Part shown: positions 25,639 to 34,328 of the stretch, in pieces
How positions within the stretch are numbered: the first letter of the stretch is position 1
Layout: each line of letters opens with the position of its first letter
Assembly: GCA_018672475.1 (NCBI GenBank)
Contig: JABHFS010000151.1
Coordinates: forward strand, 1 to 41,998
Direction: 5' to 3'
DNA length: 41,998 nt
Source of the DNA: Gemmatimonadota bacterium
GTDB lineage: Bacteria > Latescibacterota > UBA2968 > UBA8231
The notes under the pieces: generated by a model
The model's input: only the letters and a program-made list of their open reading frames with translations
The model's database searches: none
Told to the model about the DNA's origin: nothing
Position numbers and translations under genes: made by a program

Positions 25639-26874
25639 TTAGCGTGTTCCGTTACAAGCGAAATCGAATATGTCAAAATTCCGTGGATCGCCCTGGGCTC
25701 TTTGCCCGTATTCCGCGTTGAGCGGTTGCGAAATCACTAACGGCACGATCTCCTCGTAGCGCCCGCCGTGCGAACGCAAACCACCGTGCAATACGCTCAA
25801 ATCGTGGTGTTCAGGTGTCTTGCCCAACACCATATTGCGACCGCTGAGCACCACCAGATCGCCGATTCGATCTTCAGGCAATTCGAGCTTCAAAGCCCCC
25901 TGCTTGCGCGTCAGCACCTCGCTCACCCCATCTTGTGCAAATAGAAAATCGCCTACCACCGACGCCTGTGACGGGTCGTCGAGATGCACCATCACCAATG
26001 CCCCGAGCGCACCGTGGTGCACGACATAAGGGTCGGTAATCGGACAAATCACCCGGCACCCGGTAAAATACTCGTTTAGCAGTGATTCCACATAAATGAC
26101 ATTCGGCGTGCCGTCGGCCTTATTCTTGCCGTTCATGCCGTGATCGGCGGTAGCCGCCACGATGCATCCGGCGGCCAACAGCCGTCCAATCTGCTCGTCG
26201 AGTGCCGCGTGGAAGGCCAAGCTCTCGGCATCTTCCGGCGCAAACTTATGCTGCATGAAATCAGTCAACGATAAATAGAGGAAATCCGCGCGGCCCTGCT
26301 CGACCAACGCCGCACCCGCTTCGAGCACGTAAACCGACGCGTCACCGGAGTAGATTTCCGGACGCGGTTTGCCGATAATCGACTCCGCCTCGTCGACTCC
26401 GTGTGTCTCCGCTTGCGCCTCATCAACCTTTTCGGACGAAAATACAATTCCTCCGCGTTCGACAATACCGTCGCCGAGTACCGTGCGCAGTTTTTCTTTA
26501 GCCGTGATAAACGCCACCTTGCGGCCCGCCTCGGCCGCCACCGTCAGCAACGTACCGCAACGGCGATACTCGGGTGAGTTCATCATTACCTCCTCGCCCG
26601 TTTCCGGGTTGAGGAAGAAGTTGCCGGCGATCCCGTGTATGGCGGGCGGCACACCAGTGACGATCGATGTATTGTTGACATTGGTAAAACTCGGCACTAC
26701 TCCGCGCGCAAGACCGCGATACCCTTCCCGGGCCATGCGTTCCATATGCGGCATCTGGCCGCGATGCATCGAAACCGACAGATATTCGTCGGCACAACCG
26801 TCGATGCAAAGTACGGCAATGGGTTGCTCGGGTGGGGCGTAGCTGCGGCCATTGGCCGCGAATTCGACGGGCAT
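25639..26874 (-). CDS. phnA: Phosphonoacetate hydrolase
   Basis: Alkaline-phosphatase-superfamily C-P hydrolase splitting phosphonoacetate into acetate and phosphate. ATG at 26874 (GGAG 7 bases upstream) gives 411 aa, the normal PhnA length. Zinc-site residues appear in order: D25 in VLCIDGCADEY, the nucleophile T64 in PSFTNVNNTS, D and H in LTDFMQHKFAP, DH in ATADHGMNG and H in HGGLRSHGG. First gene of phnA-phnY-phnW, so it probably sits nearest the promoter. No LysR regulator or phosphonate transporter is visible beside it, unlike many known clusters. Confidence 0.93.
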   Translation of the reverse strand: MPVEFAANGRSYAPPEQPIAVLCIDGCADEYLSVSMHRGQMPHMERMAREGYRGLARGVVPSFTNVNNTSIVTGVPPAIHGIAGNFFLNPETGEEVMMNSPEYRRCGTLLTVAAEAGRKVAFITAKEKLRTVLGDGIVERGGIVFSSEKVDEAQAETHGVDEAESIIGKPRPEIYSGDASVYVLEAGAALVEQGRADFLYLSLTDFMQHKFAPEDAESLAFHAALDEQIGRLLAAGCIVAATADHGMNGKNKADGTPNVIYVESLLNEYFTGCRVICPITDPYVVHHGALGALVMVHLDDPSQASVVGDFLFAQDGVSEVLTRKQGALKLELPEDRIGDLVVLSGRNMVLGKTPEHHDLSVLHGGLRSHGGRYEEIVPLVISQPLNAEYGQRAQGDPRNFDIFDFACNGTR

Positions 26875-26930
26875 ATTCAAGCTCCAGACGGCAAAATGCG
26901 AAAAATATAATTTCTGCGTTGGCAATGGCT

Positions 26931-26936
26931 ATTATA
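26931..26936 (-). promoter_or_regulatory. Candidate -10 box for phnA
   Basis: On the minus strand a perfect TATAAT lies 57 bases upstream of the phnA ATG in the 200-base divergent gap shared with the aldolase gene. The matching -35 position reads CTATGG, a poor fit to TTGACA, so an activator may be required or the match may be chance. Confidence 0.3.
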
Positions 26937-27074
26937 CAGCAATTATAAAGAGCCATAGACGTTTTCTGGTCAAGTGGTCTATCCCACAGCGCCGGAACTA
27001 TTATATTTGAGGCCCGGCTCTGCTACTCCAGACCATGGCCCAACCAGAGACTGCTACAATAATAGGAGCGATAT

Positions 27075-27821
27075 ATGATTCAGAAGAAAACACTCAGACA
27101 ACGCATGAAGGACGGCGAAGTGCTGGTCGCCCTGCGCGGCTCGATAAAAACCAGTAAGAGCGAGTTAGCCGACATATGGTCGACCGGCGTCTACGACTAT
27201 ATCTGGATCGACGGGCAGCACACCGCCTATACCGAGCAGCAATTGGTCGACTATTGCGGCGCAGCCGAAGAATTGGGGATCGACGTGCAATTGCGCATCC
27301 CCCACACACGGCACGCCTATCTGGTCGGGCGCTTTCTCGACTTTGGCTTTAGCGCGGTGCTCGTGCCCGAAGTCATGGAGCCCGAGACCGTAGATGATGC
27401 GATCGCTTACGCCTATTACGGACCAATCGGTCGCCGCAGTTGGGGCGGCACCGCCCGTCGCGGCCTCAGGGGACTCAACGGCGTGCCCAAGGACCTCGAC
27501 CGACACGCCTACGCCGAGTGGTGGAACGACTACGTGGTCTTGGCCATCCAGGTCGAATCGGTCGAAGCCGTGACTAATGTCCAGAAACTGGCCAAACCAG
27601 GGGTGAACGTTGTCACCTTCGGCCCCAGGGACCTCTTGTTCAGCATAGAGGCCCATCCGGGCTACCCGCTGCAAAGCGTCGAAGACTGCATGCGAAATGT
27701 GGCCGAGCAATTGAAAGATACCGATATCCGTATTGCGATGGGTACACCCACTACGCCGGAAGAACGCGATAGCTATTTGGCAATGGGTGTTACGCTTTTT
27801 CAGCAGGACGCACCGGCGTAA
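27075..27821 (+). CDS. HpcH/HpaI-family class II aldolase
   Basis: A 248-aa pyruvate aldolase of the HpcH/HpaI group, which includes 2-keto-3-deoxy-L-rhamnonate aldolase and 4-hydroxy-2-oxoheptanedioate aldolase. Members cleave 2-keto-3-deoxy acids to pyruvate and an aldehyde with a divalent metal. Visible blocks are YIWIDGQHTAYTEQQLVDYC (catalytic His region), LVPEVMEPETVDDA (metal Glu), RGLRGL and AIQVESVEAVTNV. ATG at 27075 has AGGAG 7 bases upstream. The UxuA-like gene begins 25 bases downstream, so the two form one unit. With the dehydratase-like genes nearby it fits a non-phosphorylated acid-sugar pathway. Confidence 0.86.
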   Translation: MIQKKTLRQRMKDGEVLVALRGSIKTSKSELADIWSTGVYDYIWIDGQHTAYTEQQLVDYCGAAEELGIDVQLRIPHTRHAYLVGRFLDFGFSAVLVPEVMEPETVDDAIAYAYYGPIGRRSWGGTARRGLRGLNGVPKDLDRHAYAEWWNDYVVLAIQVESVEAVTNVQKLAKPGVNVVTFGPRDLLFSIEAHPGYPLQSVEDCMRNVAEQLKDTDIRIAMGTPTTPEERDSYLAMGVTLFQQDAPA

Positions 27822-27846
27822 ATTAAATAGAGAGGGAGGGAATATT

Positions 27847-28821
27847 ATGTATGTAGGCTGTCAGGGCATCGGCACATCGCGCCACGAGCTACAATTTCTG
27901 GTGCGGCACGGGGTCACACATATGGATACTTCGATCGACCCGGACGACTTCGACCTCTTGCGCAAAAGCCGGGAAGAGGCCGCCGCCGAGGGCGTCGAGT
28001 TAGAAATGATCCACATCCCCATGCCCGAGAGCATCACCCTCGCGGACGATCCGCAGCGCGATAAGGATCTCGATATGATCTGCGGCTGGATCGAAAATGC
28101 CGGCAAAGCGGGGCTGCGCGGCCTCAACTACAATTTTTCGGTCGTCGGCTATCAGCGCACCGAAGCCCGTTACGGCCGCGGCGGCTCGCAATTCAGTTCA
28201 TGGGAATTTTCCAAATACGATAACGACGAACCCCATAAAGGCGGCCAGGTCGACCGCGATGAGATCTTCGCCCGCGCCGCCTATTTCCTCGAACGCGTCA
28301 TTCCCGTAGCCGAGGAATACAAAGTCCAGTTGGCCAGCCACCTGCCGGACCCGCCTGCGCCGGAACTGCGCGGCGAAGTGCGTTGGAACTTTCCCGTTTA
28401 CGAAGGATTGAAGCGCTTCAGCGAACTTGTCGATAGCCCCTACCACGGCTTTAACTTCTGCTGCGGTGTCGCTGCCGAAGGCCTGGAAGACCCCGGTAAG
28501 GAACTGCCGCCGATCGTCGAATACTTCTCTGAGCGCAAGAAGATCTTCAACGTGCACTTTCGCAATATCCGCGGTGGCCTCAACGACTTCGTCGAGGTCT
28601 GGCCCGACGAGGGCGATGTCGACATGCATGAGCTCGCACAGATCTTCCACCGCACGGACTACCCCTATATGCTGATGCCCGACCACGCGCCCCTACACCC
28701 GGACGACATGGCCCCAGAAGGCCTGTCCGGCCGCGTGCGGCAGGGCTGGGCTTTCCAGTTTGGGTATATCAAAGCGCTGATCCAGGCGGTCAGTAAAGAA
28801 GCCGCCAAGAGCTCGTCTTAA
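27847..28821 (+). CDS. UxuA-like (mannonate dehydratase family) enzyme, copy 2
   Basis: A 324-aa TIM-barrel enzyme paralogous to the 14120-15109 product. They share GLRGLNYNFSVVGYQRTEAR, VQLASHLPDPP, GFNFCCGVAAEG, ERKKIFNVHFRNIRGGLNDF, WPDEGDVDMHEL and LMPDHAPLHPDD. ATG at 27847 has GAGGGAGGG just upstream; longer in-frame starts overlap the aldolase and are rejected. Its pairing with the aldolase suggests it makes the keto-deoxy acid the aldolase cleaves. Whether it dehydrates mannonate or another aldonate is unknown. It is convergent with the following dehydratase-like gene, 66 bases away. Confidence 0.83.
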   Translation: MYVGCQGIGTSRHELQFLVRHGVTHMDTSIDPDDFDLLRKSREEAAAEGVELEMIHIPMPESITLADDPQRDKDLDMICGWIENAGKAGLRGLNYNFSVVGYQRTEARYGRGGSQFSSWEFSKYDNDEPHKGGQVDRDEIFARAAYFLERVIPVAEEYKVQLASHLPDPPAPELRGEVRWNFPVYEGLKRFSELVDSPYHGFNFCCGVAAEGLEDPGKELPPIVEYFSERKKIFNVHFRNIRGGLNDFVEVWPDEGDVDMHELAQIFHRTDYPYMLMPDHAPLHPDDMAPEGLSGRVRQGWAFQFGYIKALIQAVSKEAAKSSS

Positions 28822-28887
28822 AAAACGACTAAAGAAACCACCCAAATCTCCGAGGTGCGTTCGCCGCTTGAACCGACAACCACAAAT

Positions 28888-30186
28888 TCAAAACCCGATA
28901 TTGCCGCTGCTCGCCCCTCCCCGCTGCTCGCGTATCGGCCCCTGCTGCAACCGCGCATAAAGATCGTTCCACTCGTTCGACCCGTCGTCGTCCCAGATCT
29001 CCAGCGTCACACCGGGCTCCTGCGCCGGATCATTACCCCTCTGGCGAAAGTGCGGCCAGCAGTGGTCTTTCATATTGGCGAAATGCACGACGCGCCCGCC
29101 CTGCCAGACGACGGATAGGATATGGCGCTCGTCCGGCAGTTGATAGGGCTCCTCCATCGCGTATTTCATCAGCGCATCCTCATTCACCTCGACCCCGAGC
29201 CCAGGGCCGTCAGGCACTTGCAGATACCCTCCGCAAATGGTCAAAGGTTCATTGAGCAATTGATCGGTGTAGTTATTCATACAGGTGATCGTCGGCCACT
29301 GGGCAAAAGGCAATACCGCCCCCAAGTGCGCCGACAGTGCCGTCACCAGTCCGACCCCGACCATCTGTAGCCAAAAGGGTTTCTCGAACTCCCCAGCCAA
29401 CTGCCCTTGGCGCAGCACCGCAGAGACGCCGCCACCAATAACAAAACCATCGCACACCGCCTCGCGCACCGCGGTGTGGAAAGGCGGCGAACCGAAGTGC
29501 AGCGCGATCGGCTTGGCCACCTTGCGGCGCAGTTCGCGCTGGCCCTCGACATCCGCTTGGTTGATCGGACCTTCATAGATAGAAACGCGTTCGTATTGAT
29601 CGAGCCGCTGCATCACAGGCACTGCCGTACCCACATTCATCAGCATGCCGTTCCAATCCATGTCGAGCCGATAATGCGGAGGCGTGACCGCGCTAATCGC
29701 CTCAACCTGCTCGTAGACGTCAAACCAGGGACGGGTCTTGAATTTGTGGAAGATATACCCGTCCCTAACCGCGTCCTGCGCTTCTCCTGCCAAGTCCTCC
29801 GGGCTCATCTTCGTGTTCCACCAGGCGATCGGGCACCAGTCGCGCACCTTGCTCAGATTAAACAAGCGATGCACCGGCACTTCCAGCGCCTTGCCGACCA
29901 CGTCGTAGATCGCCATCTGCAAACCGGCGCCGAGGCTGTCGTCGCCTAACAATTCAGCGGGGTTGCTACCGCGCACCCGCTCTATCGCCTCGTCGCTGAC
30001 CTTGCCCCAAGTATAATGCGGCAGGGTCTCGCCATAACCGACGCTGCCGTCATCGGTGGTGACGCGAATGATCTCGACGATTTGCCACTGCCACACCAAT
30101 AGCGCGTTCCAGCGGCGCACTCGTTCGGTAAAGGGTACACGCAAGGTGATGCGTTCGACGTCCTTAACACGTAGGGCTGGTTTCAT
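28888..30186 (-). CDS. Enolase-superfamily enzyme 1, atypical metal site
   Basis: A 432-aa mandelate racemase/muconate-lactonizing-type protein. The N-terminal capping domain (VERITLRVPFTERVRRWNAL, VGYGETLPHYTWG) is followed by a barrel with YIFHKFKTRP (possible catalytic lysine), LDMDWNG (first metal Asp) and YEGPINQAD (second metal Glu). At the third ligand strand it reads KPIALHFGSPP, a His where Asp, Glu or Asn is usual. The C-terminus PDGPGLGVEVNEDALMKYAM is typical, with an unusual extension of about 90 residues after it. ATG at 30186 has GGAG 7 bases upstream. It is probably a dehydratase or racemase on an acid sugar, but the odd ligand makes this uncertain. Confidence 0.78.
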   Translation of the reverse strand: MKPALRVKDVERITLRVPFTERVRRWNALLVWQWQIVEIIRVTTDDGSVGYGETLPHYTWGKVSDEAIERVRGSNPAELLGDDSLGAGLQMAIYDVVGKALEVPVHRLFNLSKVRDWCPIAWWNTKMSPEDLAGEAQDAVRDGYIFHKFKTRPWFDVYEQVEAISAVTPPHYRLDMDWNGMLMNVGTAVPVMQRLDQYERVSIYEGPINQADVEGQRELRRKVAKPIALHFGSPPFHTAVREAVCDGFVIGGGVSAVLRQGQLAGEFEKPFWLQMVGVGLVTALSAHLGAVLPFAQWPTITCMNNYTDQLLNEPLTICGGYLQVPDGPGLGVEVNEDALMKYAMEEPYQLPDERHILSVVWQGGRVVHFANMKDHCWPHFRQRGNDPAQEPGVTLEIWDDDGSNEWNDLYARLQQGPIREQRGGASSGNIGF

Positions 30187-30302
30187 AACAGGTCTCCGGG
30201 TCGGTCAGTTATACAGGTTCGTCCGGGGCGCCAGACAAAGGCTCGCCGACCCGAAGTTACACCCGATATATTCGCTGCGATTATTTTCTGGAGTATTCAC
30301 TC

Positions 30303-31193
30303 TCACTCGTGTACGTCGCCGCTTACTTCTGGGCCGCCGCTGGCCTTCCAGGGCATTGCCATCGTCGGCGGCTTGGCGTGGTGATCGCCGCGCGGCGGTT
30401 TGTTCCGGGCGCGAAATTCGCTAATCAAACGGGCAAACTTAGAGCTGGCCTCGTCAACCACCGCTTTACCTTTCTCCTTCGTCGCCAGCGACGCCTGGCC
30501 CAGCACACCCGAATCCGAATAAGAAGCCGTCCAACTAACGGGCGTACCTGGACCAGCGGCGAACAAATCCACCCATTGGAAATCCGACTCGTGTTGGTGA
30601 AAGGCAATCTCGCCGTCGGCGATCTTGTCCATGCGCACATTCTCTTCGTCGAAATAGAGATAGACCGAGGTTTCTAGCTCGCAAGCGTGAGCACAGCCGC
30701 CGGGAAACTTACTCTCACGCCAGCCCTGCATAAACGCGGGATCGACGCCAAGGAGGTTCCACCAACTGCAGGCGATGCATTCAGCGTCGGTCTCCAGATT
30801 CACTCGCCGCGCCGCCAGATCTAAATTCGGCGCATTCGAGCCGTGGCCGTTGAGGAAGATGATCTTCTTGAAACCGTGATAGGCCAGACTCTTGCCCACA
30901 TCAATATTGCATTTGATAAAATGCTCCCAGTCGACATTGATCGTGCCGGGAAAATCCATCACATGCGCGGTATAACCGTGAATAAAGGTCGGCATGACCA
31001 ATACGTCGTCGGGGATGCGCTTGGCCGTCTCCTCCGCGATGCCATGCGGGCACACCACATCGACGTCGAGCGGCAAATGCGGGCCGTGTTGTTCGATAGA
31101 GCCAACTGGGACAATAACCACTTTCTCCGCCTCGACCGCCTCATTGATATCGGGCCAGGTCAGTTTTTCGTAACGCCAGGGTTCAGTCGCCAT
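30303..31193 (-). CDS. Creatininase-family amidohydrolase
   Basis: A 296-aa member of the creatininase family (creatinine amidohydrolase, MftE, ArfB-like), zinc/manganese enzymes opening cyclic amides or cleaving formamide/peptide bonds. Metal ligands are visible in GSIEQHGPHLPLDVDVV (Glu, His, Asp), LNGHGSNAPNL (His) and CELETSVYLYF (Glu). ATG at 31193 has GGGAG 7 bases upstream. The last 40 residues are low-complexity and basic (RARNKPPRGDHHAKPP). It sits between two enolase-superfamily genes, after a terminator. In such clusters it may act on a lactone or lactam intermediate, which is inference. Confidence 0.86.
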   Translation of the reverse strand: MATEPWRYEKLTWPDINEAVEAEKVVIVPVGSIEQHGPHLPLDVDVVCPHGIAEETAKRIPDDVLVMPTFIHGYTAHVMDFPGTINVDWEHFIKCNIDVGKSLAYHGFKKIIFLNGHGSNAPNLDLAARRVNLETDAECIACSWWNLLGVDPAFMQGWRESKFPGGCAHACELETSVYLYFDEENVRMDKIADGEIAFHQHESDFQWVDLFAAGPGTPVSWTASYSDSGVLGQASLATKEKGKAVVDEASSKFARLISEFRARNKPPRGDHHAKPPTMAMPWKASGGPEVSGDVHE

Positions 31194-31242
31194 AATAATC
31201 TCCCGTTTTAACCTTTGTTTATTAAGGTCTATCAATGCATGT

Positions 31243-31279
31243 AAAAAAGGAGCCCATCCACACCTAGACCGGCTCCTTT
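31243..31279 (-). terminator. Rho-independent terminator after enolase-superfamily gene 2
   Basis: AAAGGAGCC (31246-31254) pairs with GGCTCCTTT (31271-31279) around a 16-base loop. On the minus strand the stem ends in a run of six T residues. It lies 46 bases after the 31325 stop and so ends that transcript, separating it from the creatininase gene. Confidence 0.8.
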
Positions 31280-31324
31280 CCTTTGGTTACAAATTCGTTA
31301 GGCGAACCTATCCGTCGCCAACCG

Positions 31325-32449
31325 CTACCAGTCGACGACCGAGCCGTCGTCTGGATCAAACTGAGGCCCATAAGGACTCGGTTCACCGACCATGTCCATC
31401 AGCTTGTCCTCGTCGATGGTGATGCCGAGTCCGGGGCCGGGCGGTATCGGGCGATGGCCGTTTTCGACCGGCGGCAGAGGCTCTGCAAGCAGTTCCGCAT
31501 ATTCGTTATCACCGCGCTCCTGGGCAAGAAAGTTTGGCACACAGGCGGCGATTTGCAGACTCGCAGCCAACGAGCAGGGGCCTTGCGGGTTGTGCGGAGC
31601 GATCGGCGAAAAATAGGCTTCGGCCTGGCCGGCGATAATACGCAGCTCGGTGATACCACCCGCATAGCAGATATCGGGCTGCAGGATGACCGCGGCCCGC
31701 TTTTCGAGGATCTCCTTAAAACCCCACTTGGTGAAGATGCGCTCGCCGGTGGCGATGGGGATGTGTGTCTTGGCGGCAATCTCGGCCATCACGTCGATAT
31801 TGAGCGCCTGCACGATTTCTTCGTAGAACCAGGGCTGATAGGGTTCAAGTGCCTTGACCAGCTGCAAAGCGGTCGGCGGCTGCACGGCACCGTGGAAGTC
31901 AACGCCAATATCGACACCGGAGCCGTGTTTGTCGCGCAGCGCCTTGAAGCGTTCGACTACCTCATCGACGAACATTGGGCTTTCGATATACTTGAAGGCT
32001 TTGCGCGAGGAACTCGGACCGACCTTCATCGCATTGACGCCGGTCTTTTCGCTGACCTCGCCATAAACGCGTATCCTCTCGCGCGTCGGGCCGCCGAGCA
32101 ATTTGTAGACGGGCACACCAAAACACTTGCCCGTGATATCCCATAGCGCCATATCGATGCCGGAAGTGATCGCGGTTTTGATCGGGCCACCGCGGTAGAA
32201 GGCACCGCGGTGAATGGCCTGCCAGTGGTGTACGACCGGCCGAGGATCCTTGCCGACTAGGTAATCGGCGACTTCGAGCGCGCCGGCGGCGCAGGCCTTG
32301 GCGTCGTCCTTGAGCATCTCGCCCCAACCGGTGATGCCGGCGTCAGTCGAGATCTTGACGAAGACCCAGGAGTTTTCGAGCACGAAGGTCTCGATCTTGG
32401 TGACCTTGATCTCGTCGTTCGGGCCAATCGGCCCTTCTGTATTAGCCAT
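31325..32449 (-). CDS. Enolase-superfamily dehydratase 2, galactonate-dehydratase-like
   Basis: A 374-aa protein close to D-galactonate dehydratase (DgoD) in layout; the known reaction gives 2-keto-3-deoxygalactonate. Metal ligands are D in GVDFHGAVQPP, E in WFYEEIVQ and E in ATGERIFTKWG, and the catalytic His is in APHNPQGPCS. The N-terminal lid includes ITGWGEMLKDD, and the first barrel strand region MALWDITGKCFGVPVYKLLGG is typical. ATG at 32449 has AGGA upstream. A terminator follows. The substrate is most likely an aldonate, and DgoD is the best but not proven label. Confidence 0.85.
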   Translation of the reverse strand: MANTEGPIGPNDEIKVTKIETFVLENSWVFVKISTDAGITGWGEMLKDDAKACAAGALEVADYLVGKDPRPVVHHWQAIHRGAFYRGGPIKTAITSGIDMALWDITGKCFGVPVYKLLGGPTRERIRVYGEVSEKTGVNAMKVGPSSSRKAFKYIESPMFVDEVVERFKALRDKHGSGVDIGVDFHGAVQPPTALQLVKALEPYQPWFYEEIVQALNIDVMAEIAAKTHIPIATGERIFTKWGFKEILEKRAAVILQPDICYAGGITELRIIAGQAEAYFSPIAPHNPQGPCSLAASLQIAACVPNFLAQERGDNEYAELLAEPLPPVENGHRPIPPGPGLGITIDEDKLMDMVGEPSPYGPQFDPDDGSVVDW

Positions 32450-32563
32450 GTCCTATTCCTTTATGTGGGCGGCAAGTGATTATTGACAAATCCCGCATGA
32501 AAAATAATCGCCACAATAAAAAGCCTTTTCGCCAGCAGGGTCAAACCATTTCAATTAACGCCT

Positions 32564-33721
32564 TTATTCGAACCAAGTCGTACCCGGATACTGATACTGG
32601 CGCCCGACCTCTTCATCGAGCTCGACGCCGATACCGGGGCGGCCGTCAAAATGAATAAAGCCGTCCTTGATAATATCCGTCTTTTCCTGGATGATCGTGC
32701 TCCAATAATCTCGGTGCAGCCAGTGATATTCCAATATCAGAAAATTGGGTACCGTGGCACAGACATGTGCCGAGGCCAACGTGCCGACCGGCGACGAAAC
32801 ATTATGCGGAGCGAAGGGGATATAGTAGACCTCGGCCATATTGGCGATCTTGCGACATTCGGAAAGCCCGCCGCATTTGGGGATGTCGGGCATGATAATA
32901 TTGACCGCCTGTTTTTCGATCAGATCGCGAAAGCCGTGGCGCAAATAGAGATTTTCACCGCTGCAGATCGGCACGCTAGTCGACTGTGTAACCGTGCGCA
33001 TCGCGTCGACATTTTCCGCCGGCACCGGTTCTTCCAGCCACATCAAATGATATTGCTCTAGCGCCTTGGCCAAGCGAATCGAACTGGGCACGTCAAGACG
33101 GGTGTGCACGTCGGCGGCCACATCGATATCCCGGCCCGCGGCCCGGGTAACCATGTCGACCAAGCTGACCATGCGGTCGTGCTCCCACTGGTTGGCGGTA
33201 AAATTAAAGCGGTCTTTTTCAAAATGGGCGACCTCGCTCTCGCGGTGACCATAAGCGCCGATGTCTACATCTATTTTCAGCGCAGTAAAACCGCGTTCCA
33301 ACACTTCGTCGACCACCGCTTTGATCTGGTCGAAATTCATGCCCGGCGACACCTCACAATCGGCATAGACGCGAATCTTGTCACGGAATTTACCGCCCAA
33401 CAACTCGTAGACAGGCACGTCCAACGCCTTGCCCTTAAGGTCCCAGAGCGCGATCTCGATGCCCGTCAGAGCCGTAATCAGCGCGCCGGCATCACCGCCG
33501 TCAAAGACGTGACTGCGGCGCATATCCTCAAAAATGGCATCGACGGCGAAGGGATCGCGCCCCACCAGTTTTTCTTCGAGATATTGAATAATGGCAATCG
33601 CCTGCTTACCGCCGTGTACGCATTCGCCCGTACCGACAATACCTGCATCGGTGCTCACACGCACCCACAAGTGCATTCCATGGCCAACTGTAGCCGCCGT
33701 TTTTATTGAAGTTATTTCCAT
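32564..33721 (-). CDS. Enolase-superfamily dehydratase/racemase 3
   Basis: A 385-aa mandelate-racemase-type enzyme. Lid segment VRVSTDAGIVGTGECVHGGK, barrel entry IALWDLKGKALDVPVYELLGG, base ALKIDVD, metal ligands D in DVAADVHTRLD, E in MWLEEPVP and E in ICSGENLYLR, and catalytic His in FAPHNVSSPVG. All key positions are filled. ATG at 33721 has GGAGAG upstream; the preceding GTG is also in frame. It lies 114 bases upstream of the galactonate-dehydratase-like gene on the same strand and is probably co-transcribed with it. A sugar-acid substrate is likely but not determinable. Confidence 0.85.
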   Translation of the reverse strand: MEITSIKTAATVGHGMHLWVRVSTDAGIVGTGECVHGGKQAIAIIQYLEEKLVGRDPFAVDAIFEDMRRSHVFDGGDAGALITALTGIEIALWDLKGKALDVPVYELLGGKFRDKIRVYADCEVSPGMNFDQIKAVVDEVLERGFTALKIDVDIGAYGHRESEVAHFEKDRFNFTANQWEHDRMVSLVDMVTRAAGRDIDVAADVHTRLDVPSSIRLAKALEQYHLMWLEEPVPAENVDAMRTVTQSTSVPICSGENLYLRHGFRDLIEKQAVNIIMPDIPKCGGLSECRKIANMAEVYYIPFAPHNVSSPVGTLASAHVCATVPNFLILEYHWLHRDYWSTIIQEKTDIIKDGFIHFDGRPGIGVELDEEVGRQYQYPGTTWFE

Positions 33722-33788
33722 CACAGTCTCTCCACTTTTTCGTGATTAGTTATAATTCTATTCGACCTCTAGATAGGTCTCTGCCTGA

Positions 33789-33917
33789 GGAGCACAATGT
33801 GCATTTATAGATACGGATCGCGCTTCTCTGGTTCGACGGCTACACGCATGGCCAAACGAATATCTCTACACCTTTAAGTTGGGTAGCAACATTACGATGG
33901 AGATAATTGCCCTGTAG
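33789..33917 (+). other. Unexplained protein-like fragment in gap 33722-34035
   Basis: This 314-base gap has one frame, from after the TGA at 33786 to the TAG at 33915-33917, with protein-like content: IDTDRASLVRRLHAWPNEYL then YTFKLGSNITMEIIA. It has no start with a ribosome site. It may be the end of a lost plus-strand gene. No other signal is visible in the gap apart from likely promoter space for the dehydratase at 33721. Confidence 0.25.
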
Positions 33918-34035
33918 CTCACCGCTTTGAGCAAAATAAGAGCAAAAGTGGCTCTTTGGTTTTTCCGACGGCTAAGCCTCTGAAGACTTAAGAGTATTAA
34001 AACCGAGGACCGAGCATCGGCAGCCGAGCTACCTG

Positions 34036-34290
34036 CTATTTTTTTAAGGAGAGTAAGGCTTCTTCGAAGCGCTCAGTCGCCTCTTCTAATTCGGCCAACA
34101 CCACCGCGCGTTGCACAAGCACCTCAATATCGAGCAAAGGGCCATATTGCTGCGCACCGAAAATATCGGAATCGCTGCCAGAATCCGCAGCAATGTAATC
34201 CGGATTAACAGCAACACCACGATGGAAGCTCTTCGGCTTGAGCGGAAAAAATCCCCAAGGTCCATTCGGGCAAATCATCGTCAAGCTCAT
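34036..34290 (-). pseudogene. Truncated AtuA/DUF1446-like N-terminal fragment
   Basis: ATG at 34290, with GGGAG upstream, encodes 84 residues. The text SFHRGVAVNPDYIAADSGSD resembles the start of acyclic-terpene-utilisation AtuA/DUF1446-type proteins, where a R-G-x-A-x-x-P-D-x-I-x-x-D-x-G-S motif opens a 450-aa protein. Here it ends after a charged helix (LAELEEATERFEEALLSLKK), so most of the protein is missing. Because the start and ribosome site are intact, a short stable product cannot be excluded. It follows the PhyH gene and the open fragment at 34329-34493 on the same strand. Confidence 0.4.
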
Positions 34291-34328
34291 CAATCAAATC
34301 TCCCTCATGTGCTCGTCTGACAACCGTT

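Noticed and set aside
14120..28821. The paralogous UxuA-like genes as ends of a transposon-like duplication
   Set aside because: Similarity is at protein level only, the flanks differ, and intervening genes show no mobile features.
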